NCBI GenBank assembly: GCA_945903675.1
Contig: CAMDOP010000095.1
Location: forward strand, 1 to 10,630
From: Crenothrix polyspora
Lineage (GTDB): Bacteria > Pseudomonadota > Gammaproteobacteria > Methylococcales > Methylomonadaceae
Direction of reading: 5' to 3'
DNA length: 10,630 bases
Made by a program: the position numbers and the translations under genes. A model generated the notes under the pieces. The model searched no databases. It worked only from the letters and a program-made list of their open reading frames with translations, and was not told where the DNA came from. How positions within the stretch are numbered: position 1 is the first letter of the stretch; each line of letters begins with the position of its first letter. This document shows, piece by piece, positions 1 to 7,304 of the stretch.

Positions 1-1038
1 ACCTTAAAAAAAGCTCAACCTGATTGCCAAATTGATGTGCTCGCGCCAGCCTGGTCATTTCCCTTGCTGGATAGAATGCCGGAAGTAAGCAATGCTATCG
101 CGATGCCGCTATCTCACGGTCAATTCGGTTTGTTGGACAGAATTAATCTTGGCAAAAGCTTACGCGCTAATCACTATCAGCAAGCTATAGTGCTACCGAA
201 CTCATGGAAATCGGCATTAATCCCCTATTTTGCAAATATTCCTACACGCACGGGTTATATCGGTGAATGTCGCTGGGGTTTATTGAATGATGCAAGAAAG
301 CTCAATAAAGCCTTATTAACCATGACCGTTCAACGTTTTGTTGCTTTGGGCTTGCCTAGCCCTAAGGTATTACCACCAAACTACCCTATTCCATATCTGG
401 CTATTAACCTAGATCAGCAACAAGTCGTTATCGACAAATTCAAATTAAACTCAAATTTTGTAGGTCGGGTTAGCGATAGCGTAACCCGACATATTGAAAC
501 AGAAGATGCAGAAAACGTCGGGTTACGCTTCGCTAACCCAACCTACACATCATCAACAAAGATATTAGCACTATGCCCTGGTGCAGAATACGGCGCAGCA
601 AAACGCTGGCCTGCAAACTTTTATGCTGAAGTCGCACAGCAAAAAATAGCTCAAGGTTGGCAAGTTTGGTTGTTTGGTTCTGATAAAGATAAAGAGGCCG
701 CCGCAGAAATTAACAACGCAGTCTCTGGTGCATGTTTAGACTTTACAGGGCGCACCTCCTTAGATGAGGCCGTTGATTTAATGTCCTTAGTTGATGTTGT
801 AGTCAGCAATGATTCAGGATTAATGCACGTTGCCGCTGCGCTAGATAAAAAAACCATCGCTTTATACGGCTCTTCTGATCCAGCCTTTACACCTCCGCTC
901 AATGCAAAAGCTCAAGTTATTACTTTAAACTTAGTATGCTCACCGTGTTTTAAACGCGAGTGTCCCTTAGGTCATACCCGTTGTTTAACAGACATAAAGC
1001 CACAACAAGTGCTTGATAGTATTGAAATGAGCTCATGA
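1..1038 (+). CDS. waaF: ADP-heptose:LPS heptosyltransferase II (5' end outside the window)
   Basis: This GT-B glycosyltransferase adds the second heptose to the LPS inner core at the cytoplasmic face of the inner membrane. The frame is open from base 1 and reads TLKKAQPDCQIDVLAPAWS, the usual WaaF N-terminal region, so the GTG at 37 is internal and roughly 20-25 residues lie upstream of the window. The C-terminal Rossmann domain carries CPGAEYGAAKRWP and NDSGLMHVAAAL, both nearly identical to E. coli WaaF, followed by a four-cysteine stretch CSPCFKRECPLGHTRC. Visible length is 345 residues, so the full protein would be about 367, against 348 in E. coli. Most of the excess is a 29-codon stretch (bases 460-546) encoded by an inserted palindromic repeat, between the two Rossmann domains. 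The stop overlaps the start of waaC by 4 bp (ATGA). The family call is firm; whether the protein tolerates the insert is inferred from the open frame. Confidence 0.95.
   Translation, partial: TLKKAQPDCQIDVLAPAWSFPLLDRMPEVSNAIAMPLSHGQFGLLDRINLGKSLRANHYQQAIVLPNSWKSALIPYFANIPTRTGYIGECRWGLLNDARKLNKALLTMTVQRFVALGLPSPKVLPPNYPIPYLAINLDQQQVVIDKFKLNSNFVGRVSDSVTRHIETEDAENVGLRFANPTYTSSTKILALCPGAEYGAAKRWPANFYAEVAQQKIAQGWQVWLFGSDKDKEAAAEINNAVSGACLDFTGRTSLDEAVDLMSLVDVVVSNDSGLMHVAAALDKKTIALYGSSDPAFTPPLNAKAQVITLNLVCSPCFKRECPLGHTRCLTDIKPQQVLDSIEMSS
460..546. repeat. REP-like inverted pair (BIME-like) inside waaF
   Basis: Two near-identical palindromic units face each other. The left arm (460-490) begins GTAGGTCGGGTTAGCG and ends TAACCCGAC. 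The right arm (517-546) is its reverse complement apart from one substitution and one indel, and ends CTAC. Each arm is itself a hairpin: the left has stem GTCGGGTTA/TAACCCGAC around a 9-nt loop. A 26-nt spacer separates the arms. GTAG at the outer ends is the signature of REP elements mobilised by RAYT (REP-associated tyrosine) transposases; no such gene is in the window. The element is 87 bp, exactly 29 codons, with no stop in the waaF frame. The left arm carries one extra base (T477) relative to the right arm, and that base is needed for the total to be a multiple of three. Confidence 0.85.
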
Positions 1039-2042
1039 AAATTGCCATTGTTAAACTCTCGGCAATGGGTGATATCGTACATGCCATGGTGGCCTTACAA
1101 TTTATTAAAGCACAAGTACCTGACCTACAAATAGACTGGATTGTTGAGCAGGGTTTTGCAGGTATCTTAGCCAATAATCCTGATATCAATGCTATTTACA
1201 CCGTCAACTTAAAGTCTTTAAAAACTCACAAAGCCGATGTTTTTCAGCAAATTAAAGCTATCCGTGACTACGCAAAAAACAACTATGATTTAGTCATAGA
1301 TGCACAAGGACTGCTTAAATCCGCCATCACAGCTAGATTATTAGGCAAGACTGTTGCAGGCTTTGATAAAGATTCCATTCGAGAAAAAGCCGCCGCTTGG
1401 TTTTATGATAGAAAAGTCGCCTGCGCTTATGATGCTAATACTATCGATAGGAATGCCTTGGTAATCAGTCAACCTTTAGGTATCAGTATTACGCCCAAAC
1501 AAATACTCGACAAAAAACCTTTTTTATTCTTTAACGATGAAGATCACTCCTACACTGATTTTTTATCCACAGAAAAACGTAACATTGTCTTGGTTATCAG
1601 CTCTACATGGGAAAGCAGAAATTATCCTGCGGAAAAATTTGTCGCGGTTGCCGACGCTTTACAGCAAAATTGCTTGGTGATTTGGGGCAATGCCCAAGAA
1701 AAAGAAAAGGCTGAGTGGATGGCGACGCAAACCAACACCATTAAAGTCATGCCCAAGCTAGACCTTAATGGTTTAAAAGCGCTAATCGCTCACGCTGATT
1801 TATTGATCGGCAATGATACGGGGCCTACACACATGGCGTGGGCTTTAAACAAACCCTCAATCACACTGTTTGGGCCTACGCCGGTCAGCCGAGTTTACCA
1901 AACCGACATCAACAAAGTACTTAAATCACCTTCTATCGTTAATCCCTATAAACTCAATAAACAAGATTATTCGATCAAGGATATTGCCGAGTCTGATATT
2001 ATCAGCTTAGCAAAGGCTTTATTAGCTGACTTCACGCAGTAA
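1035..2042 (+). CDS. waaC: ADP-heptose:LPS heptosyltransferase I
   Basis: This enzyme transfers the first L-glycero-D-manno-heptose from ADP-heptose onto Kdo2-lipid A. It is 335 residues long, against 319 in E. coli. The N-terminus MKIAIVKLSAMGDIVHAM matches the WaaC pattern, with Asp13 where the family has its proposed catalytic base. DLVIDAQGLLKSA (residues 85-97) is typical of the acceptor-side domain. GNDTGPTHMAWAL (259-271) and the following LFGPT form the ADP-heptose site of the C-terminal domain. At residue 195 an Arg (WESRNYP) stands where E. coli has the Lys of DDKHWP, a conservative change. The start is fixed by alignment and by the ATGA overlap with waaF, which points to one transcript and translational coupling. 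No further LPS gene follows. Confidence 0.95.
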   Translation: MKIAIVKLSAMGDIVHAMVALQFIKAQVPDLQIDWIVEQGFAGILANNPDINAIYTVNLKSLKTHKADVFQQIKAIRDYAKNNYDLVIDAQGLLKSAITARLLGKTVAGFDKDSIREKAAAWFYDRKVACAYDANTIDRNALVISQPLGISITPKQILDKKPFLFFNDEDHSYTDFLSTEKRNIVLVISSTWESRNYPAEKFVAVADALQQNCLVIWGNAQEKEKAEWMATQTNTIKVMPKLDLNGLKALIAHADLLIGNDTGPTHMAWALNKPSITLFGPTPVSRVYQTDINKVLKSPSIVNPYKLNKQDYSIKDIAESDIISLAKALLADFTQ

Positions 2043-2061
2043 CGTCGTTTTACACTCGTTT

Positions 2062-2245
2062 GCCGCGCGGAGCACCGCTGGTTTTGTGGGATTAGCCCGA
2101 AGGGGTGCGGCATGGATGCCCTCTCTACCGACCCCCAACAAAACCGAGGAGCGCAGGAAGAAGCGGCAACCGAGCCGCCTTTTCTTTGGATACTTTCTAA
2201 AGGCTGCGCAAAAGAAAGTATCTCGCCTTCGGGTGCGATTACCCG
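2062..2245. repeat. Hairpin-rich non-coding repeat-like segment between waaC and pyrE
   Basis: This stretch fills most of the 282-bp gap between converging genes and is more GC-rich than its surroundings. I see three stacked inverted repeats. The first is GGTTTTGT (2080-2087) with ACAAAACC (2138-2145), flanked by GCGC on both sides. The second is GCGGC/GCCGC at 2163-2178. The third is a perfect 10-bp stem, GATACTTTCT (2189-2198) with AGAAAGTATC (2213-2222). It resembles multi-copy intergenic repeats I associate with gammaproteobacterial genomes, but copy number cannot be judged from one window. A reading frame at 2112-2393 runs through it and into pyrE antisense, and I judge it spurious. Just after the segment is a 10-bp palindrome, TGTCGCGACA (2257-2266). 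Bases 2267-2324 show nothing further. Confidence 0.6.
2163..2187 (+). terminator. Possible rho-independent terminator after waaC
   Basis: A GC-only 5-bp stem GCGGC/GCCGC with a 6-nt loop is followed at once by the T-rich tail CTTTTCTTT. It lies 120 bp past the waaC stop on the same strand and could end the waaF-waaC transcript. It is part of a larger repeat-like segment, the stem is short and the T tract is interrupted, so the call is tentative. Confidence 0.4.
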
Positions 2246-2324
2246 ATTAAATCTATTGTCGCGACAGCGACCTCATTATTTGTTTTTTAAACCGCTGAAT
2301 GGCTGCGTAACAGAAGTTATTAGT

Positions 2325-2963
2325 CTAAATCCCATAAAGGCTTTGATAGGCTTGAATAGCTTTAAGCTGTTCATCATCGGCATCAGCTATTAAGTATTCA
2401 ATGATATTGGCCAAAGTGATAATAGCAATCACCGGCATAGCAAATTGCGCTTCAACTTCTTGTATCGCCGAACAGTCATTAAGTCCCTTTTCTTGTCTAT
2501 CTAAAGCGATTACAACGCCAGCAGGCTTAGCATGAGCCTGATTAATGATTTCTACCGATTCTCTAACTGAGGTGCCTGCGGTAATGACATCATCAAGAAT
2601 GATAACGTTGCCTATAAGCGGAGCCCCTACCAAACTGCCGCCCTCACCATGATCTTTCACCTCTTTGCGATTGAAAGCAAAAGGGATGTCGTCACCGGTA
2701 ATCTGAGCATAGGCAATAGACGTTGCACTTACCAACGGTATACCTTTATAGGCGGGCCCATACAAGATATCCACTTTTATCTTGGCTTGTAGTAAGGCTT
2801 GGGCATAAAAATGCCCTAACTTACCTAATTGAGCACCGGTATTAAATAAACCCGTATTAAAGAAATAAGGACTAGTACGACCTGACTTTAATTGAAACTC
2901 GCCAAATTTTAGTACGCCACAATCTAGCGCATAGGAGATGAAATCTTTTTGATAATCAAGCAT
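2325..2963 (-). CDS. pyrE: Orotate phosphoribosyltransferase
   Basis: PyrE joins orotate and PRPP to give orotidine 5'-monophosphate, the fifth step of de novo pyrimidine synthesis, in the cytoplasm. The protein has 212 residues (E. coli 213) and aligns along its whole length: MLDYQKDFISYALDCGVLKF, then LKSGRTSPYFFNTGLFNTG. Catalytic-loop residues are present in RKEVKDHGEGG (Lys100, Lys103 and His105, the same numbers as in E. coli). The PRPP-binding signature is IILDDVITAGTS (121-132). The ATG at 2963 gives the family N-terminus. I see no strong Shine-Dalgarno sequence. The gene follows hemW on the same strand after 43 bp, so co-transcription is possible though there is no shared pathway. 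I see no clear terminator of its own. Confidence 0.97.
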   Translation of the reverse strand: MLDYQKDFISYALDCGVLKFGEFQLKSGRTSPYFFNTGLFNTGAQLGKLGHFYAQALLQAKIKVDILYGPAYKGIPLVSATSIAYAQITGDDIPFAFNRKEVKDHGEGGSLVGAPLIGNVIILDDVITAGTSVRESVEIINQAHAKPAGVVIALDRQEKGLNDCSAIQEVEAQFAMPVIAIITLANIIEYLIADADDEQLKAIQAYQSLYGI

Positions 2964-2978
2964 GATGTAAAAACAAGT

Positions 2979-3013
2979 TAAAGGTTAAGGGCTCAAGACC
3001 AAAGGCTCAAGGC
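2979..3013. repeat. Degenerate GCCTTT-type short repeat tract at the hemW 3' end
   Basis: On the - strand this reads as loose repeats of GCCTTGA / GCCTTTG / GCCCTTAACC. On the + strand, GGCTCAAG occurs twice. It fills most of the hemW-pyrE gap and also supplies the last codons and the TGA stop of hemW. A similar tract lies at 8020-8058, and the two share the 10-mer CTTAACCTTT. Confidence 0.45.
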
Positions 3014-4149
3014 ATAAATTTTTCGAGTATATTATCCATAAAATTCCAGCCTTGCTCAGAACAAAAATAGCGTCCCTGTTCATAGCTTAGCAAGCCTTGT
3101 TGGAGACTTGCTGATAAAGCAGGTTCTAACGTAGCGATACTAAGGCCGGTGTTTGCAAAATAGTTATCTGCTGTAAAGCCTTGCTTTAAGCGCAACTGAT
3201 TCATAATAAATTCCAACGGCAATTCAGCTACAGAAATTACCGTTGAATTACCCTGCTTATGGATATCTTTTAAATAGTGTTCTGGGCTTTTCGGCTTAAC
3301 AGTACGAATTATAGCTTGCGGTAACGTTTGGGTAATTTTACCGTGAGCACCAGCTCCAATGCCTAAATAATCGCCAAACTGCCAATAATTAACATTATGT
3401 CGACACTGTAAACCTGACTGACTATACGCTGAAACTTCGTATTGTTGATAGCCATGATCCGCTAATAATTGTTGCCCTCGTTTTTGGGTATCAAAAATAA
3501 GCTCATCATTAGGAAGTTGCGGCGGAAATTTATGAAAATAAGTATTGGGCTCTAGGGTTAACTGGTAAAAAGAAATATGCGTAGGTTTTAAACTAATCGC
3601 CGTTGCAACATCGTTTTGACTATCATCAGGATTAGCGCCAGGCAAACCGAACATTAAATCCAAATTAAAATTATCAAAGCCCGATTGCTGAGCAATTTCA
3701 GCAGCTTTAAGCGCTTCGCCCCCCGAATGCACTCGACCTAAGCGTGTTAAAAGCGTGTCATTAAAGGTTTGTATACCTATCGACAAACGATTAATACCCA
3801 AAGCTCTAAATTCAGCAAACTTATGACTTTCAAAAGTACCCGGATTAGCTTCTAGGGTAATTTCAATATCAGGCTTTAGGGTTAGTTGTTGTTCTATACC
3901 ACGCAACAAACGATTGATAGATTCGGGAGAAAATAAACTGGGCGTACCACCACCGATAAAAATACTACTGATGGGGCGAGTAATAGCATAGCGCTGCACA
4001 TCTTTGGCTAAATCCGTTAGCAAAGCATCTATATAAGCGGCTTCAGGTGTATCGCCTTTAACAGCATGTGAATTAAAATCACAATAAGGACATTTTTTAA
4101 TACACCAAGGAATGTGTATATAAAGACTTAGCGGCGGCAAAGGGATCAT
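3007..4149 (-). CDS. hemW: HemW-type radical SAM protein (haem chaperone)
   Basis: HemW is related to oxygen-independent coproporphyrinogen III oxidase (HemN), but characterised members bind haem and act as haem chaperones rather than oxidases. From the ATG at 4149 the protein has 380 residues (E. coli 378) and starts MIPLPPLSLYIHIPWC, matching the family start. An in-frame TTG at 4164 would add only five residues without family support. The 4Fe-4S radical SAM motif is C16-x3-C20-x2-C23 followed by DFNS. FIGGGTPS (about 64-71) is the SAM-binding glycine motif. RHNVNYWQFGDYLGIGAGAHG is the HemW-type C-terminal signature. I cannot see a good Shine-Dalgarno sequence before either start. The gene is divergent from the TonB receptor gene and upstream of pyrE. 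It is often annotated wrongly as a coproporphyrinogen III oxidase. Confidence 0.94.
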   Translation of the reverse strand: MIPLPPLSLYIHIPWCIKKCPYCDFNSHAVKGDTPEAAYIDALLTDLAKDVQRYAITRPISSIFIGGGTPSLFSPESINRLLRGIEQQLTLKPDIEITLEANPGTFESHKFAEFRALGINRLSIGIQTFNDTLLTRLGRVHSGGEALKAAEIAQQSGFDNFNLDLMFGLPGANPDDSQNDVATAISLKPTHISFYQLTLEPNTYFHKFPPQLPNDELIFDTQKRGQQLLADHGYQQYEVSAYSQSGLQCRHNVNYWQFGDYLGIGAGAHGKITQTLPQAIIRTVKPKSPEHYLKDIHKQGNSTVISVAELPLEFIMNQLRLKQGFTADNYFANTGLSIATLEPALSASLQQGLLSYEQGRYFCSEQGWNFMDNILEKFMP

Positions 4150-4213
4150 TGTCGATGAATTCAAAGGGTGGTCGGGTCAAAAACGACGGAATAATCCGAC
4201 ATCAAGTGACCAT

Positions 4214-4232
4214 TGTAATCCTTATCATCCGC
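4214..4232. promoter_or_regulatory. Weak Fur-box-like sequence
   Basis: Aligned by eye, the 19 bases match 12 of 19 positions of the Fur consensus, with TTATCAT and TAAT as the best blocks. It is about 65 bp upstream of the hemW ATG but more than 300 bp from the TonB receptor start, so if real it more likely acts on hemW or on a long leader. In AT-rich DNA a match of this strength may be chance. Confidence 0.25.
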
Positions 4233-4413
4233 GAATTGAATTTCAACGCTGAATATTTAATTTACATTTAAGGTAAAATTTAAAGCAGAAGTTTGATTTT
4301 TAGATCGAAAAAATCTTAATTGATTAGAAAGTTGTTTTAGCTAATTTAAAATTAACGTTGTCAGGCATGGATTGCCAGAATTCGAACGCCAAGGCAGAAC
4401 GTTACAAAGAGCA

Positions 4414-4441
4414 TTGCAGAAATCTATTTTTGGTACAATAT
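4414..4441 (+). promoter_or_regulatory. Possible sigma-70 promoter for the TonB receptor
   Basis: TTGCAG (4414-4419) and CAATAT (4436-4441) are separated by 16 bp and would leave a leader of about 90 nt before the ATG at 4536. The -10 match is modest and TACAAT overlaps it at poorer spacing, so this is only a candidate. Confidence 0.25.
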
Positions 4442-4535
4442 CATTTACGAGTTTCGATACATGCTCAGTAATCCTCGAAAAAACCAATTAGACATGATTT
4501 TTATCTTGTCCAGCTAGATAGTCTGAAAAAATGCC

Positions 4536-6659
4536 ATGCGTATTAAACAAAACTCTGAAATCTGCTTGAGTATTGGGGTTGTGCTGACTTTGACTTGTGT
4601 ATTAGTTCAAGCAGACTCCAATGTGGAATCTCAAGCTTTAGAACTCAAAGAAATAGTCGTTACTAGTGATGGACGGTCAAAATCTCTTATCGGAATTGCC
4701 GACTCGGCATCGCAGGGTGAAATCAGTCAAGCACAATTTGAATTCCGTCCGCTTTCTCGGAACGGTGAACTTATAGAAGTCGTTCCCGGTGCAGTAGCAA
4801 GCCAGCACAGCGGTTCAGGCAAAGCTAACCAGTATTTTCTACGCGGTTTCAATCTTGATCATGGTACCGATTTTACGACTTACGTTGACGGTATCCCCAT
4901 GAACATGCCAACCCATGCTCATGGACAGGGTTATATGGACATTAATAGCGTCATTCCTGAACTGGTGAAGAAGATCGAATATGGCAAAGGGCCATATTAT
5001 GCGGAAGTCGGTGATTTTTCATCTGCAGGTTATTCAAAAATGTTCTCGATGGACAAATTGCCTGAAGGCATATTGAAGTTTACCGGCGGTGAGTTCGGAT
5101 ATTACCGCGCCCTAATAGCCAACTCCAACAAAGTCGGTAGCGGCGATTTGCTTTATGCAGGCGAGTTTAATTTTTACGACGGCGTATGGCAACAACCCGA
5201 GGATTCTAAGAAGCTCAATGGGATGTTGCGTTACAGTCTTAATAAAGGCGATTGGGGTTTGTCGGTAAATGGCAAGGGTTATACCAACGATTGGACGGCA
5301 ACCAATCAAATCCCTCAAGCATTGGTCGACAACGGTACGCTGGGACTCTATGGCACCATCGATCCATCTGATGGCGGTAAAACTAATCGCTACAGTTTTT
5401 CAAGCAACCTCTGGAACAAAGCCGACAACTGGAAAAATGACGCTAATATTTATGCGCTATATTACGACGTAAATTTGTTCTCCAACTTTACCGGGTATTT
5501 GGACAACCCAAGTAAAGGCGATCAGATGCATCAGTTTGAACATCGAGTACAGACGGGAGGCAATATCGAACATACCCGCTATAACAAGCTTTTTGGTTTT
5601 GATATGGACAATACCGTGGGTTTTCAGCTTCGTCATGATGAAATCATGGGCTTGGGTTTAGATCGTACGGTTAATCGACAATATCTCAGCATTGTCAGCA
5701 ATAGTGAAGTCAGTGAGACAACTGCGGGGATTTATCTTAAGAACAAAACTTATTGGCATGAAAAAGTGCGCACCATTGCCGGCTTAAGGGGCGATTTTAT
5801 CCATAACGATGTTACGGTGATTGACACGGCAACGCACAATACAGCTGTTAATTTGGCAAATTCAGGCAATCAACGACAAGCACTAATCAGCCCTAAGCTA
5901 AGCCTAGTTATCGGTCCTTGGTTCAATACCGAATATTTTGTTAATGGTGGTTTCGGCTATCACTCCAATGATGCCCGTGGCACTACGCTGCAATTTAATC
6001 CAAATACTGGGGCGGCACTGGACAGCAGCAGCGCCAAGATCTCGCCTATGGCTCAGTCACGCGGCGCTGAAACTGGCATTCGCAGCAGTTTTATCAAAGG
6101 TCTGAATAGCACTCTGGCTTTATGGTGGCTGGAGAGCGATCAAGAATTGATATTTGTCGGCGATGCAGGTACAACTGAAATAAAAGGTAAGTCCCATCGA
6201 TACGGTGTCGAATGGACCAATTATTATAAACCTAGCGATTGGTTGACGCTGGATGTGGATTTTGCGTTGACTTCTGCACGTTACTTGACGACTCCAGAGG
6301 GAGAAACCAATAACTATATCCCAAACTCTGTGGGGAGGGTTATCACGACGGGCGCGACAGTGTTTGCCCCTAACGGTCTATTCAGTTCGATACGTTTGCG
6401 CTATTTTGACGACATGCCCCTAGATCCATCAGGTACCTTCTGGTCTGGCTCTACTCATGTCGTCAGTTTGGGTGTGGGTTATAAACAGAAAAAATATAAA
6501 CTAGAATTTGATATGTTTAATACTTTCGATTCTACCGCTAACGATATTGCCTATGCTTATCAAAGTGTCTATCCCTCTGGCGCGACATCGCAAGCGGGCA
6601 TTATGAAACACCCTATAGAACCAAGAATGATACGAGCAACTATTACGCTTAATTTTTAA
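4536..6659 (+). CDS. TonB-dependent outer-membrane receptor, substrate unknown
   Basis: TonB-dependent receptors import scarce ligands (siderophores, haem, cobalamin, metal chelates, sugars) across the outer membrane using TonB-ExbBD energy. The protein has 707 residues. Residues 1-26 form a signal peptide with likely cleavage after VQA. A TonB-box-like EIVVTS follows at 39-44. The plug spans roughly 50-165 and includes NGELIEVVPGAV, QYFLRGFNLDHGTDF, YVDGIPMNMPTHAHGQGY and VKKIEYGKGPYYAEVGDF. The rest is beta-barrel and ends ATITLNF, with the C-terminal aromatic expected for BAM assembly. The RGFNLDHGTDF and PTHAHGQGY blocks seem typical of one receptor subgroup, but I cannot name its ligand. 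No good Shine-Dalgarno sequence precedes the ATG; the start rests on the intact signal peptide. It converges on the flavoprotein/membrane-protein pair downstream. No tonB or exbBD is nearby. Confidence 0.93.
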   Translation: MRIKQNSEICLSIGVVLTLTCVLVQADSNVESQALELKEIVVTSDGRSKSLIGIADSASQGEISQAQFEFRPLSRNGELIEVVPGAVASQHSGSGKANQYFLRGFNLDHGTDFTTYVDGIPMNMPTHAHGQGYMDINSVIPELVKKIEYGKGPYYAEVGDFSSAGYSKMFSMDKLPEGILKFTGGEFGYYRALIANSNKVGSGDLLYAGEFNFYDGVWQQPEDSKKLNGMLRYSLNKGDWGLSVNGKGYTNDWTATNQIPQALVDNGTLGLYGTIDPSDGGKTNRYSFSSNLWNKADNWKNDANIYALYYDVNLFSNFTGYLDNPSKGDQMHQFEHRVQTGGNIEHTRYNKLFGFDMDNTVGFQLRHDEIMGLGLDRTVNRQYLSIVSNSEVSETTAGIYLKNKTYWHEKVRTIAGLRGDFIHNDVTVIDTATHNTAVNLANSGNQRQALISPKLSLVIGPWFNTEYFVNGGFGYHSNDARGTTLQFNPNTGAALDSSSAKISPMAQSRGAETGIRSSFIKGLNSTLALWWLESDQELIFVGDAGTTEIKGKSHRYGVEWTNYYKPSDWLTLDVDFALTSARYLTTPEGETNNYIPNSVGRVITTGATVFAPNGLFSSIRLRYFDDMPLDPSGTFWSGSTHVVSLGVGYKQKKYKLEFDMFNTFDSTANDIAYAYQSVYPSGATSQAGIMKHPIEPRMIRATITLNF

Positions 6660-6800
6660 GGTTGAAGCAGAGGCACTTTAATTAACTACCCTTCCAATGT
6701 TTATTAATGACAGGTAGTGGGAGGCTAAAAATACAGCTATCTATCTCAGATAGGACGAAACTTAACGTCATGATACCTATGCTGACCTTAATATATGTCG

Positions 6801-7304
6801 TTATTGCGTAGTTTTTTGTTGCATTTCAGTTCTGGCGCGTATCAGCGATAACATGACCACAACTAACAAAGCTGCCAATGAAAATTCCAGCAATATAAAA
6901 GCACCAATTTTAAAATAGGCAAACATCGGATTAACGAACCGAACTAACCAACCACCGGCCTCATCGGCCAATGCTGAGATGTAAATTAAGCCATTCAACC
7001 AAATTTTCAAACGTACCGAAACATCAGTCATCAACATTAGATGTGTTAAGGTCATAATCAACATGCCCATCGAAAACAAGTGAAAGTGTGAAACTTCCAG
7101 CATGCCCTGATAACTTCTTGGTGGAGTAAAGTTCTCTTCTGAACCTAGATAATAGGTAATCACTGAATTTGGCATTAAATCCATGTGATGAAAATACATC
7201 ATGCCGTTACTGATCCACAGTAAAGCGATATAACCCAGAAACATTAACACCACAGCATTGAGTAACGACTTACGCTGTTGTTCACCGGTAACAAAATAAC
7301 GCAT
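6801..7304 (-). CDS. Four-helix integral membrane protein, possible redox partner of the FMN-binding protein
   Basis: I do not recognise a named family. The 167 residues contain four likely transmembrane helices: about 14-38, 72-92, 100-121 and 129-155. Histidines cluster at H39-H40 at the end of helix 1 (MMYFHHMDLMP), H73 and H75 at the start of helix 2 (EVSHFHLF), and H88 at its other end. Histidines at both ends of a helix could ligate haem or a metal, but no haem motif is diagnostic here. The ATG overlaps the stop of the upstream FMN-binding gene by one base (TAATG), so the two are translationally coupled and probably work together. By analogy with other flavinylated systems it may carry electrons across the inner membrane to the periplasmic flavin; this is inference. 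The C-terminus is short, charged and Gln/Thr-rich. Confidence 0.8.
   Translation of the reverse strand: MRYFVTGEQQRKSLLNAVVLMFLGYIALLWISNGMMYFHHMDLMPNSVITYYLGSEENFTPPRSYQGMLEVSHFHLFSMGMLIMTLTHLMLMTDVSVRLKIWLNGLIYISALADEAGGWLVRFVNPMFAYFKIGAFILLEFSLAALLVVVMLSLIRARTEMQQKTTQ

Larger units (their letters stand above)
4150..4535. other. AT-rich intergenic region between divergent hemW and the TonB receptor gene
   Basis: There is no credible gene in these 386 bases. Seen directly: a small hairpin at 4171-4200 (GTCGGGT with ATCCGAC, one G-T pair); a Fur-box-like sequence at 4214-4232; a 13-bp AT palindrome TAATTTAAAATTA at 4342-4354 with a single central base; a short hairpin GGCA/TGCC near 4364-4376; and a weak sigma-70-like pair at 4414-4441. 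Promoters for both flanking genes should lie here. I see no cobalamin-riboswitch-like conserved boxes, which sometimes precede TonB receptors. Confidence 0.6.

Noticed and set aside
37..39. GTG at 37 as the waaF start
   Set aside because: The codons before it read as typical WaaF sequence in the same frame, so the gene starts left of the window.
2112..2393. An open frame of 93 codons on the + strand after waaC
   Set aside because: It runs through the hairpin-rich repeat segment and ends antisense in pyrE. It has no recognisable protein features and no ribosome binding site, so it is most likely spurious.
3007..4149. Calling the radical SAM gene an oxygen-independent coproporphyrinogen III oxidase (hemN)
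   Set aside because: Length near 380 residues and the HNxxYW region point to HemW, which in characterised cases lacks that oxidase activity.
4150..4164. TTG at 4164 as the hemW start
   Set aside because: It adds five residues not seen in the family; the ATG at 4149 gives the expected N-terminus.
5112..5472. Short frames on both strands inside the TonB receptor gene (5112-5318 and 5269-5472)
   Set aside because: They are shadows within a long, well-supported gene and show no features of their own.
6737..6753. Hairpin CTATCT/AGATAG between the converging TonB receptor and membrane-protein genes as a terminator
   Set aside because: The stem is only 6 bp, AT-rich, and no T run follows it on either strand.
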